From JAJXWB01 sp046349085 (GTDB taxonomy: Bacteria > Pseudomonadota > Alphaproteobacteria > Rhizobiales > Beijerinckiaceae), in NCBI GenBank assembly GCA_046349085.1, contig JAXMDA010000008.1, positions 1-64,000 on the forward strand: a DNA stretch of 64,000 nt. The letters run 5' to 3'. Within the stretch, counting starts at the first letter, position 1. Every line of letters starts with the position of its first letter. The translations under genes and the position numbers were made by a program. This document shows positions 1-11,707 of the stretch, one piece after another. The notes under the pieces were generated by a model. The model did no database searches, had not been told where the DNA came from, and worked only from the letters and a program-made list of their open reading frames with translations.

Positions 1-573
1 ATTGCCGCGGCGCAGCTTGTCGGTCAGGTCGAAGAAGACGACCCGCATGCCAAAAGCTTCCGCGAGGCCGGCGAGCTGGCTGCCGATATTGCCGTAGCCG
101 ACGATGCCGAGCGTCTTGCCGCGCACCTCGAACGAACCGTCGGCCGACTTGTCCCAGAGGCCGGCGTGGGCGCCGTTCGACTTCGGGAAGATGTTGCGCA
201 GGAGCATGACGATCTCGCCGACGACGAGTTCGGCGACCGAGCGCGTGTTGGAGAAGGGCGCGTTGAACACGGGAATGCCGCGCTTGCGGGCAGCGGCGAG
301 ATCGACCTGGTTGGTGCCGACGCTGAAGCAGCCGATGGTGACGAGGTTGGGCGCCGCCGCCAGCACGTCGGCGGTGATCCGGGTGCGCGAGCGGATGCCG
401 ACGACATGCGCCTCGGCGAGCGCCTTGCGCAGGTCTTCGCCGTCCAGCGCCTTGGGCAGGCGTTCGACCTTTTCGAAGCCGGCGGCCGCGAAGAGGTCGA
501 CGGCGGTTTCGTTGATGCCTTCGAGCAGCAGGACGCGAAGATCTTTGCGGTCGAGCGAAACGGTGTCGATCAT
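1..573 (-). CDS. serA: D-3-phosphoglycerate dehydrogenase, N-terminal part (gene runs off the window)
   Basis: Catalyses the first step of serine synthesis, oxidising 3-phosphoglycerate to 3-phosphohydroxypyruvate with NAD. The visible 191 residues start MIDTVSLDRKDLRVLLLEGI and include the substrate-side segment IRSRTRIT (about 60-67), the AELVVGEIV helix (114-122) and the NAD-binding loop GYGNIG (159-164), all typical of 2-hydroxyacid dehydrogenases of the SerA type. The rest of the NAD domain and any ACT domain lie beyond the edge. The start ATG is 20 bases after the stop of the upstream alpha/beta hydrolase, so the two genes are probably co-transcribed. Assignment as SerA rather than another D-2-hydroxyacid dehydrogenase rests on the N-terminal pattern. 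Confidence 0.88.
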   Translation of the reverse strand, partial: MIDTVSLDRKDLRVLLLEGINETAVDLFAAAGFEKVERLPKALDGEDLRKALAEAHVVGIRSRTRITADVLAAAPNLVTIGCFSVGTNQVDLAAARKRGIPVFNAPFSNTRSVAELVVGEIVMLLRNIFPKSNGAHAGLWDKSADGSFEVRGKTLGIVGYGNIGSQLAGLAEAFGMRVVFFDLTDKLRRGN

Positions 574-593
574 GGCTCTCTGAATGTGCGGGT

Positions 594-1637
594 TCAGGCC
601 GCGCGGCGGCGCGCGCCGAAGAGGCGGCGCCACCAGGGCGATGTGAAGATGCGCTGCGCGGCTTCGTGGTCGGTCGCGCGGCGCAGCGCTGCGGCCTCCT
701 CGCGACTGCCCGGAACGAAGGCGTCGAAGGCGGCCCAGAACTGTTCGCGGATCGTATCGCTTTCCTGCAGGATCTCGTGTCGCGCGCCGTGCAGCAGGAT
801 CATGCGGCCGGCCTTCAGCCGATTGGCGAAGCGCGCGATGGCCGGCGTCGAGACGACGCGGTCGTCGGCGCCGACGACGATGAGGACGGGCGTTCCCGTG
901 CGGCGCGGGAACTCCGGATCGGAGAGTTTGCGCGAGATGCGCAGCGCCGCGTTGATCCAGCCGATGGTGGGACCCGCCACCGCCAGTTGCGGCGCAGCCG
1001 CGACGATCGCCGCATTGCGCGCGTAGCGGCCGGCGTCGGAGGTGAGATCGTTGCCCTCGAACGGCTCGCTCATGCTGGAGCGCCGGGAAACGCCGGGCGC
1101 ATAGGAGGCGCCCAGCCCGACCGCGTCGGCGATCTCGACGACCACGCGCGTCGACGTATGCGTCGCCCGGCCGGCAATTTCGATCATCGGCGACACGAGC
1201 ACGAGCCGCTCGAACGGCGAGCGTCCCGAATTGGCCTGCGAAAGGAGCACCGCGCCCGCCATCGAATGGGCGAGCGCGAACCACGGCTGCGGGCAGAGAA
1301 ACTGCAGCACCTGTTTGCGCAACGCCTCCAGGTCGCGTTCGAACATGTCGAAATCGTCGATGTGGCCCTTGTTGGCGTCGGGCAGTTCGCGCGCCGAAAG
1401 CCCCTGGCCGCGCCAGTCCATGGCGACCACGGAAAATCCGCGCTCGACCAGTTCGCCGATCGTCTCGAAATATTTTTCGATGAATTCGCCGCGGCCGGTG
1501 AAGACGCAGACCGTGCCGAGCGACTTCGGCCCCGGCGACCAGCGCGCGATGCGCAAAAGCGCGCCGTCCTCCGCGCCGACGGCCGAGACCAGCGCGCCGG
1601 GCGGCACAGGATTGTCAGGCGTGCCGATCAGTTCCAT
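594..1637 (-). CDS. Alpha/beta hydrolase, lysophospholipase (PldB) type
   Basis: A 347-residue cytosolic hydrolase, probably a monoacylglycerol lipase or lysophospholipase. The oxyanion-side segment CVFTGRGEFIEKY (about 44-56), the strand VVAMDWRGQG, the nucleophile elbow AHSMAG with Ser125, the acid strand VVGADDRVVS (Asp258 or 259) and His287 in GARHEIL give a complete triad. The elbow is slightly unusual, with Ala where GHSxGG is common. I chose the ATG at 1637 (MELIGTPDNP) because the longer reading upstream is Arg-rich and crosses the terminator of the neighbouring transporter gene. It precedes serA by 20 bases. Substrate is not predictable. Confidence 0.85.
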   Translation of the reverse strand: MELIGTPDNPVPPGALVSAVGAEDGALLRIARWSPGPKSLGTVCVFTGRGEFIEKYFETIGELVERGFSVVAMDWRGQGLSARELPDANKGHIDDFDMFERDLEALRKQVLQFLCPQPWFALAHSMAGAVLLSQANSGRSPFERLVLVSPMIEIAGRATHTSTRVVVEIADAVGLGASYAPGVSRRSSMSEPFEGNDLTSDAGRYARNAAIVAAAPQLAVAGPTIGWINAALRISRKLSDPEFPRRTGTPVLIVVGADDRVVSTPAIARFANRLKAGRMILLHGARHEILQESDTIREQFWAAFDAFVPGSREEAAALRRATDHEAAQRIFTSPWWRRLFGARRRAA

Positions 1638-1662
1638 GCGCGACACGCTTAACGCGGCGGCG

Positions 1663-1694
1663 AAAAAAAATCGACCCGCCGCGAGGCGGGTCGA
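1663..1694 (-). terminator. Rho-independent terminator of the MFS transporter gene
   Basis: A perfect 10-base-pair stem (tcgacccgcc / ggcgggtcga, 1671-1680 and 1685-1694) with a 4-base loop is followed, on the minus strand, by eight T residues (1670-1663). It lies 20 bases past the stop of the transporter gene and only 26 bases before the start of the next minus-strand gene. The hydrolase-serA pair must therefore use a promoter overlapping this site, or depend on read-through. Confidence 0.9.
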
Positions 1695-1713
1695 ACCGTG
1701 GGAGATGAAAGCG

Positions 1714-2994
1714 TCACGCCGCCTTCGGCTGAGCGACCGTCGCGGAGGCCGCCAGCCGCGCGCGCTCGGAGTTGGGCCGGAGCAGCGCAAGGCCGATGAG
1801 CCCCGAGGCGATCAGGATGACGCCGTTGATCTGGAAGCCCATGAGGTAGCCGGCCATCTCCGACGACGCTTTCTGGATCACGCCGCCCATGACGGCCGCC
1901 GACAGCACGCCGGCGATCGTGTAGAGGCCGCCGTAGATGGCGATGACCGCGCCGCGCTGGCTGGTCGGGGCGAACTCGCCGAGCATCGGCGGGCAGACGA
2001 CATAGATCGAGCCGCAAAGGCCCGAGCCGACGACCAGCAGGGCGATCAGCAGGCTGCGATCCGCGACGTAGGGCATGGCCATCAGGATGAGGCCGCCCAC
2101 GACCAGCGGCGCGGCGCCGAGCACGCCGCGCGCTTTGCGCGTGGAGAGGCCGCGCGCCATCATGCGCTGCGAGATCCAGCCGGTGATGAGCACGACGACG
2201 GCGCCGAACACCCAGGGCAGGATCGAGATGAGGCCGGCCTCCTTTTGCGAGAAGCCGAGGCCCTTGACGATGAAGGGCGTGAACCAGGTGAGCCCGATCG
2301 ACAGCACCCAGTAGGCGCCGAAGGTCGACAGCACCGCGCCGATGAAGGTCGGCGTCGTGAGCAGGCGGGAGTACGGATAGGCCTGCGCCGAACCCTGCGA
2401 TTCCTCGGCGTTGCTGGTGAGCGGCCCCTCGCGGCCCATCATCAGCCACAGGACGACCCAGATCAGACCGACGACGCCGAGCGCGCCGAAGGCGTGGTGC
2501 CAGGAGTAGTTGACGATCACCCAGTTGAGCGCCGGCACCGCCAGGATGACGCCGAAGGCCGACCCCTGCGAGAGGATGGCGGTCGGCAGCGTGCGCTTCT
2601 CGTCCGGGAACCACTTGTAGATGGCGTGCGCCGCCACCGAGAAGGCCGGCCCTTCGCCGGCGCCGAGGATGATTCGGCAGATGAGCAGGGTCGTGAAGCT
2701 TACCTCCCAGAACATCGGGAATTGCACGACCGCCCAGATCAGGCCGAGGACCAGAAGCACGAGGCGCGTCTCGACCTTGTTGACGATGAAGCCGACGACG
2801 ATCGCGGAAATGGAGAAGAGAAAGAAGAAGGCGGAGCCCAGGAACCCGAACTGGCTGGGTTGCAGCTTGAGATCGGTCATGATCGGCACGCCGGCGAGAC
2901 CGACCACGATCTTGTCCGCGAAATTCACGACCATGTAGAGAAACAGGAGCGCGGTAATCTTCCACGCGCCCTTCGGCGTCGGCTGAGCGGCCAT
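1714..2994 (-). CDS. MFS transporter, anion:cation symporter (ACS) type
   Basis: A 426-residue inner-membrane carrier with about 12 hydrophobic segments. The first helix, ALLFLYMVVNFADKIVVGLA, and the following P.MTDL.L..SQFGFLGSAFF stretch resemble the ACS family (sugar-acid, phthalate and related organic-anion symporters). A loop around residues 185-215 is hydrophilic, as is usual between helices 6 and 7. It is transcribed alone and followed by a strong terminator. The substrate is unknown; organic anions such as galactonate or tartrate are typical of the family. Confidence 0.85.
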   Translation of the reverse strand: MAAQPTPKGAWKITALLFLYMVVNFADKIVVGLAGVPIMTDLKLQPSQFGFLGSAFFFLFSISAIVVGFIVNKVETRLVLLVLGLIWAVVQFPMFWEVSFTTLLICRIILGAGEGPAFSVAAHAIYKWFPDEKRTLPTAILSQGSAFGVILAVPALNWVIVNYSWHHAFGALGVVGLIWVVLWLMMGREGPLTSNAEESQGSAQAYPYSRLLTTPTFIGAVLSTFGAYWVLSIGLTWFTPFIVKGLGFSQKEAGLISILPWVFGAVVVLITGWISQRMMARGLSTRKARGVLGAAPLVVGGLILMAMPYVADRSLLIALLVVGSGLCGSIYVVCPPMLGEFAPTSQRGAVIAIYGGLYTIAGVLSAAVMGGVIQKASSEMAGYLMGFQINGVILIASGLIGLALLRPNSERARLAASATVAQPKAA

Positions 2995-3105
2995 CGGAGG
3001 CCCTTCCTTCGTTTGTTTCGTCCCGGGGCGGCCCTGTTGGTCGGGCCTGTGGCCAGATTGCCCGATCCCGGGGTGAGCGCAAGGATCATTTTTGCCGGCG
3101 GACCC

Positions 3106-3133
3106 CTTGCGCGCCCGAAAGGGGCGCCCAAAT
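3106..3133 (+). promoter_or_regulatory. Candidate sigma-32 (RpoH) promoter of hsp20
   Basis: CTTG at 3106-3109 is followed after 17 bases by CCCAAAT at 3127-3133. The alphaproteobacterial heat-shock consensus is roughly CTTG-N17-CYTATNT, so the -35 core is exact and the -10 matches in part (5 of 7). Transcription from here would begin close to 3140, just where the RNA thermometer starts. The position supports the call, but the -10 is imperfect. Confidence 0.55.
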
Positions 3134-3139
3134 CAGGGG

Positions 3140-3241
3140 CCGACGCGGGCCAATCTCGGACGCGTCCATCCACCGGCGCTTTGTGGCCGGAAATCATCCG
3201 GCGCAAAGGCCGCATGTCGCTCACTGGAGGATATGCTTATG
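3140..3241 (+). promoter_or_regulatory. ROSE-type RNA thermometer in the hsp20 leader
   Basis: The leader can fold into three hairpins. Stem 1 pairs gacgcg (3142-3147) with cgcgtc (3161-3166). Stem 2 pairs ctttg and gccgg with ccggc and caaag (3179-3207). The last hairpin pairs 3212-3222 with 3226-3236 across an ACT loop and buries the ribosome binding site GGAGG (3226-3230). It contains the UCGCU element (3217-3221) opposite the SD, with G-G and C-A mismatches, matching the U(U/C)GCU signature of ROSE elements ahead of rhizobial small heat-shock genes. Melting of this weak helix at high temperature would free translation from the ATG at 3239. Confidence 0.8.
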
Positions 3242-3694
3242 CGTACATTCGATCTTTCCCCCCTCTACCGTTCCACCATCGGCTTCGACCGTCTGTTCTC
3301 GCTGCTCGACCAGGCCGCGGGCTCCGAGCCCACGTCCTATCCGCCCTACAATATCGAGCGCACCGGCGAGAACGCCTATCGCATCACGGTTGCGGTCGCC
3401 GGCTTCGCCGAGAGCGAACTGACCATCGAGGCGCGTGAGAACACGCTGACCATCCGCGGCTCGAAGGCGGTCGTCGAAGGCGAGCCCAAGAACGAGGTCC
3501 TGTACCAGGGCATCGCCGCCCGCGCGTTCGAGCGCCGCTTCCAGCTCGCCGATCACGTTCAGGCGACGGGCGCCAAACTCGAGAACGGCCTGTTGCACGT
3601 CGACCTCGTGCGCGAGATCCCGGAAGCGCAGAAGCCGCGCCAGATCCAGATCGGCGGCGGCAAGCCGCAGGTCGTCGAGGCGAAGGCCGCGTAA
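3239..3694 (+). CDS. Small heat-shock protein, Hsp20/IbpA family
   Basis: A 151-residue ATP-independent holdase that binds unfolding proteins and hands them to DnaK/ClpB. The N-terminal MRTFDLSPLYRSTIGFDRLF is the IbpA-type leader. The alpha-crystallin domain covers about residues 35-135 (YRITVAVAGFAESELTIEA, then GIAARAFERRFQLADHV and NGLLHVDLVREIPE). Two in-frame ATGs lie close together. I chose 3239, which sits 8 bases after GGAGG and just outside the thermometer helix; the ATG at 3233 is only 2 bases from the SD. Control is probably double, through a sigma-32 promoter and a ROSE thermometer. Confidence 0.93.
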   Translation: MRTFDLSPLYRSTIGFDRLFSLLDQAAGSEPTSYPPYNIERTGENAYRITVAVAGFAESELTIEARENTLTIRGSKAVVEGEPKNEVLYQGIAARAFERRFQLADHVQATGAKLENGLLHVDLVREIPEAQKPRQIQIGGGKPQVVEAKAA

Positions 3695-3714
3695 CTGGCC
3701 AGAGCCGAAACGAG

Positions 3715-3742
3715 AAGGGCGTCCTGCGGGACGCCCTTTTTT
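3715..3742 (+). terminator. Rho-independent terminator of hsp20
   Basis: A 10-base-pair stem (aagggcgtcc, 3715-3724, with ggacgccctt, 3729-3738) and a 4-base loop are followed by a T run reaching 3742. It lies 20 bases after the hsp20 stop codon. Confidence 0.9.
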
Positions 3743-3771
3743 GTTGAGCCGGTCGTCGGCCTCCAGGGGAA

Positions 3772-4728
3772 TTATTCAGACGGCGCGACGGGCGCAGCGG
3801 GTGCGGGGTTGGCCTCCAGCGGCTTCGCCTCGGCGGCAGGCTCCGGCGCGCGCGCCTGCGGCGCGACGGGCTGGACGCGCGGGCCGATGTCGGTCGGCTT
3901 GGCCGACGGCGCTTCCTGCGGCGACCCGGCGGGCGCCCTGGCGTCCGGCGTCAGCGGCGGCTTGTCGGCCGGCGTCGGCGCGGCCGGCGCGGCCGCCTGT
4001 TGCGGGGCGGGTGCCGCGGGTGCGGCCTCATGCCCGGGCGGCGTTGCGGCGTCCGGGGCGAGCGGCGTCTTTTCGACGGGCGCCGGCGCCGCGACGCTCG
4101 CCTTCGGCGGCTCGCCGGGTGCGACAGGCTTGGCGGCCTCGGGCTTCGGCGCTTCCGGCGCGGGCGCCGCCGGCGTCTTCACGGCTTGCGAGGGCGCGGG
4201 CGCGTGCGGCTTCGGCGCAGCGTCGGTCGCGGGCTTGCGCGCCGCGGTCTGCGAATTGCCCTTGTGCTTCGGCTTGGCCTTGGGGGCGGCTGGCTCCGAG
4301 CCGAGGCCGCTTTGCGGCGCGGGAACCGGAGCGAGGCTGTCGGTGGACAGATCGTCAGGGGAACTGCGCGCGGCGAGATTATTGCCGCCGCCGAGCGCCA
4401 CGCGGCGCAGTAACTGGCCGCTGTATCCGTCGATGATGAACCGGACGCGTTCGCCCTGCGCGTTTTCGCCGACCGCGACGACGGTGTCGTCGTTCAGCCG
4501 CGGCGGCGTCGCGAGGCGGTAGCCCTGCGACAGCAGAATGCGGCGCACGACGCGCGGCGGGATGATGCGCTCGCGTTCGAAATCGTCCTCGCCGCCCATC
4601 CATTGCGGCGGACCCGCCCATATGCCCCAGGGCAGCGCGAATTGGGCGGCGGCGGGCGGCGCGGCAAGCGTGACGGCGCCGAGAGCCGCAACTCCCGCAA
4701 GCAGGGCGAGCCTCAAAGGCCTGACCAT
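3772..4728 (-). CDS. Exported Pro/Ala-rich protein with a small N-terminal PepSY-like domain
   Basis: A 318-residue protein of unknown role. Residues 1-28 form a signal peptide (hydrophobic core LALLAGVAALGAVTLAA, cleavage near AAA-Q). Residues about 50-112 form a compact region (IIPPRVVRRILLSQGYRL, then RVRFIIDGYSGQLLRRV) resembling PepSY-like domains of small exported rhizobial proteins. The remaining 200 residues are low-complexity Ala/Pro/Lys sequence with a short basic patch (KAKPKHKGN), probably disordered and perhaps spanning or binding the cell wall. It follows ltaE on the same strand after 100 bases. The start is supported by the signal peptide. Confidence 0.72.
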   Translation of the reverse strand: MVRPLRLALLAGVAALGAVTLAAPPAAAQFALPWGIWAGPPQWMGGEDDFERERIIPPRVVRRILLSQGYRLATPPRLNDDTVVAVGENAQGERVRFIIDGYSGQLLRRVALGGGNNLAARSSPDDLSTDSLAPVPAPQSGLGSEPAAPKAKPKHKGNSQTAARKPATDAAPKPHAPAPSQAVKTPAAPAPEAPKPEAAKPVAPGEPPKASVAAPAPVEKTPLAPDAATPPGHEAAPAAPAPQQAAAPAAPTPADKPPLTPDARAPAGSPQEAPSAKPTDIGPRVQPVAPQARAPEPAAEAKPLEANPAPAAPVAPSE

Positions 4729-4828
4729 GGAATCTCCTTCGTCGCAAAATGCGGACGATCTACCGTCCCGGCCAATTGCGGAGAGATATTGACGCGATCG
4801 GTCCGGATTGACGGCGGAGAATGGGAAA

Positions 4829-5902
4829 CTAGCCGCGCGCAGCCTTGAGCAGGGCCGCGATGGCCTGCGGGCTGGTTGCGAAGGACGGGATCAATCGGAC
4901 GAAGACTTCATCGGCTCGCGGCCGCTCGGCCGGCTCGAGCGCGCGCGGCGTCCAGGGATGGTAGCGCGCGCCGGCCGCGACCAGCCGTTCGTGAACCGGC
5001 CTCGGCAGGATGGCGAAGACCTCGTTGATCGCGCGCTCCCAGGGCAGCCTGACGCCCGGCAGTGCGGCGAGCCCCGCGCCCAGCTCCGCTGCCCGGTCGT
5101 TGGCTTTCCGCGCGAGCTCGAGCCATAGCCCGCCCTTCAGATAGGCTTCCATCTGCGCCCCGAGGAAGCGGCCCTTCGACAGCGTGTGGCCGCCGCGCTT
5201 GCGTCGATAGGCGAGGTTTTTCGCGCGTTCGAGGTCGAAGAAGATCACCGCCTCGCAGGCGAGGGCGCCGTTCTTGGTCGCGCCGAAAGAGAGAACGTCG
5301 ACGCCCGCCTTCCAGCTCATCTGCGCCGGCGTCAGGCCGAGCGCGACCAGAGCATTGGCGAAGCGCGCCCCGTCCATGTGGACGGCCATGCCGGTCTCGC
5401 GGGCGATCTCGGCCAGCGCGGCGATCTCGTCCGGCGCGTAGAGGGTCCCGCATTCGGTCGCCTGCGACAGGGACAGGGCCTGCGGCTGCGCCTGCTTGAC
5501 GACGCCCCGCGGCATGATGGCCAGCGCGTCCCGAAACGCCGATGGCGTGACCTTGCCGGCTGCGCCGGAAAGTCCGGCCAGCTTGGCGCCGCCGGAGAAA
5601 AATTCCGGCGCCCCGCATTCATCGGCGGCGATATGCGCAAATTCGTGGCACAGGACCGCGCCCCAGGGCTCCGTGACGGCAGACAGGGCAAGCGCGTTCG
5701 CCGCCGTGCCGGTCGCCACCAGAAACACCGCGACCTCTCGCTCGAATACATGCGACAGCGCCCGCCCGGCCCGCTGCGTCCATTCGTCCGCGCCATAGGC
5801 GGCGGCCGGTCCGGCGTTGGCCGCGACGATGGCCTCCAGGATCGCCGGGTGGGCGCCGCTGGAATTGTCGCTGGTGAAATCGAGATGGCGTTCGGCAGTC
5901 AT
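4829..5902 (-). CDS. ltaE: Low-specificity L-threonine aldolase
   Basis: A 357-residue PLP enzyme that splits L-threonine or L-allo-threonine into glycine and acetaldehyde. Fold-type I features are all visible: the N-terminal DFTSDNSSGAHPAILEAI, His90 in CHEFAHI (stacks on PLP), Asp177 in MAVHMDGARF (binds the PLP ring nitrogen) and the Schiff-base Lys210 in LSFGATKNG. The length suits the family. It is divergent from gltB across a 400-base gap. The SFGATKNG variant belongs to the bacterial low-specificity group; other beta-hydroxy amino acids could also be substrates. Confidence 0.92.
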   Translation of the reverse strand: MTAERHLDFTSDNSSGAHPAILEAIVAANAGPAAAYGADEWTQRAGRALSHVFEREVAVFLVATGTAANALALSAVTEPWGAVLCHEFAHIAADECGAPEFFSGGAKLAGLSGAAGKVTPSAFRDALAIMPRGVVKQAQPQALSLSQATECGTLYAPDEIAALAEIARETGMAVHMDGARFANALVALGLTPAQMSWKAGVDVLSFGATKNGALACEAVIFFDLERAKNLAYRRKRGGHTLSKGRFLGAQMEAYLKGGLWLELARKANDRAAELGAGLAALPGVRLPWERAINEVFAILPRPVHERLVAAGARYHPWTPRALEPAERPRADEVFVRLIPSFATSPQAIAALLKAARG

Positions 5903-6308
5903 GCGGCTTTGTGGCGGGTCGTGCGCCAGCCCGCAAGCGGACCAATTCTTGCCTTGCGCAACCGCAGCCTTTGCGAAGGTTGCCCGCCAGCCTCCGCCGC
6001 CGCAATTTTCCGCGCAAAGGGCAGGCGGTCAGCTTGTGTGAGGGGTTCAAATCTGCCAATGTCGCACGCCGCCGATAGGACAGCCATGCTGACCATTTGG
6101 CGCGACCCGCGAAATCTCCGGAGGGGCGAGCGCCCCGGGCGTCCGAAAAGGCGTGACGGAAACGCGCGGTCGTGCGACAGACGCGGCGAAATGGAGCGAG
6201 CGATGAGCGAGGCGAGGAAGCGCAGGGCGAAGCGAAAACCGGGGGTTCGAACCCCGGCGCGCAAGCGCTGATCTTTTCCGCAACGCTTTACGACCAAGGA
6301 TGCCCGCC
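5903..6308. other. Divergent intergenic region between ltaE and gltB
   Basis: About 400 bases with no gene I can support. It must hold the promoters of both ltaE and gltB. On the plus strand it contains a GC hairpin (ccgggg 6239-6244 with ccccgg 6252-6257, loop gttcgaa), followed at once by gcgc-gcaa-gcgc (6257-6268) and a short T-containing tract, which could act in the gltB leader. The hairpin loop looks like a tRNA T-loop, but no tRNA can be folded. A reading frame for a 61-residue Arg/Lys-rich peptide (6086-6271) exists but lacks any other sign of being a gene. Confidence 0.5.
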
Positions 6309-10958
<4,650 letters not shown>

Positions 10959-10977
10959 GGAGAGCGCTTCCGATGAT

Positions 10978-11060
10978 CGTCATTGCGAGGAGCGCAGCGA
11001 CGAAGCAATCCAGAGCCGGGGCGCGGCTGCTGGAGCGCTTTGCTGCGCAGGCAATGACGG
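10978..11060. repeat. Dispersed palindromic repeat, cgtcattgcgag family (copy 1)
   Basis: Starts cgtcattgcgaggagcgcag and ends gcaatgacg, the inverted ends of the same element seen at 49700-49782; gaagcaatccagagcc is shared by both copies. The right arm is degenerate here. It fills most of the gap between gltB and the GST gene and would lie within their shared transcript. Confidence 0.8.
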
Positions 11061-11076
11061 CAGGGCGAGAAGTGCG

Positions 11077-11703
11077 ATGACCATGCGCGTCTATGGCGAT
11101 CTCGGCTCGGGCAATTGCCTGAAGGTCAAGTTTACGGCGGACCGCCTCGGCCTGCCGTACGACTGGATTCCGGTCGACCTGAGGAAGGGCGAGACGCGCG
11201 CCAAATCCTTTCTGGCGAAGAACCGCTTCGGCGAGGTTCCGCTGGTCGAGTTCGACGACGGGCGCACGCTGGCGCAATCGAACGCCATCATCCGCTATCT
11301 CGCGCGCGACAGCGAACTCGTGCCGAAGGACGCTTTCGCGCAGGCGAAAATGGACGAGTGGCTGTTCTGGGAGCAATACAGCCACGAGCCCTATGTCGCG
11401 GTCGCGCGCTTCCAGATGGTCTATCTCGGCAAGAAGCTCGAGGAGCGCGAGGCGCGCGTCGTCGAGAGGGCCGAGAAGGCGCTCGACGTTCTGGAAGAAG
11501 CGCTGTCGGGCCGGGACTATCTCGTCGGCGACGCGCTCACGCTCGCCGACATTTCGCTGCTCGCCTACACGCGCCTCGCGCATGAGGGCGGCTTTCGGCT
11601 GTCGCATCGCCCGGCGGTGCGAAAATGGATCGCAAGATGCGAAAGCGATCTGAACATTTCATCCGAACAACCAGCCGCCTTCGGCGGCGCGAGACACGGG
11701 TAG
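11077..11703 (+). CDS. Glutathione S-transferase family protein
   Basis: A 208-residue two-domain cytosolic GST. The thioredoxin-like N-terminal half has MRVYGDLGSGNCLKVKF, the cis-Pro segment GEVPLVEFDDG and the glutathione-binding SNAII of LAQSNAIIRYLA (about residues 68-79). The helical C-terminal half carries the LVGDALTLADISLLAYTRLA capping box. It is preceded by gltB and a repeat element and ends 4 bases before gltD, so it is almost certainly co-expressed with glutamate synthase. No link between a GST and GOGAT function is established; it may simply be a stable insertion. The acceptor substrate is unknown. Confidence 0.9.
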   Translation: MTMRVYGDLGSGNCLKVKFTADRLGLPYDWIPVDLRKGETRAKSFLAKNRFGEVPLVEFDDGRTLAQSNAIIRYLARDSELVPKDAFAQAKMDEWLFWEQYSHEPYVAVARFQMVYLGKKLEEREARVVERAEKALDVLEEALSGRDYLVGDALTLADISLLAYTRLAHEGGFRLSHRPAVRKWIARCESDLNISSEQPAAFGGARHG

Positions 11704-11707
11704 TCCC

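Noticed and set aside
3233..3238. ATG at 3233 as the start of hsp20
   Set aside because: Only 2 bases from the GGAGG site and part of the thermometer helix; the ATG at 3239 has ideal spacing and matches IbpA-type starts.
6036..6268. tRNA-like T-loops (gttcgaac at 6245 and gttcaaat near 6047)
   Set aside because: The flanking bases do not pair as a 5-base T-stem, and no acceptor, D or anticodon arms can be drawn at the right spacing.
6086..6271. Possible 61-residue Arg/Lys-rich peptide gene upstream of gltB
   Set aside because: No ribosome binding site, very biased composition that GC-rich noncoding DNA gives by chance, and no recognisable family.
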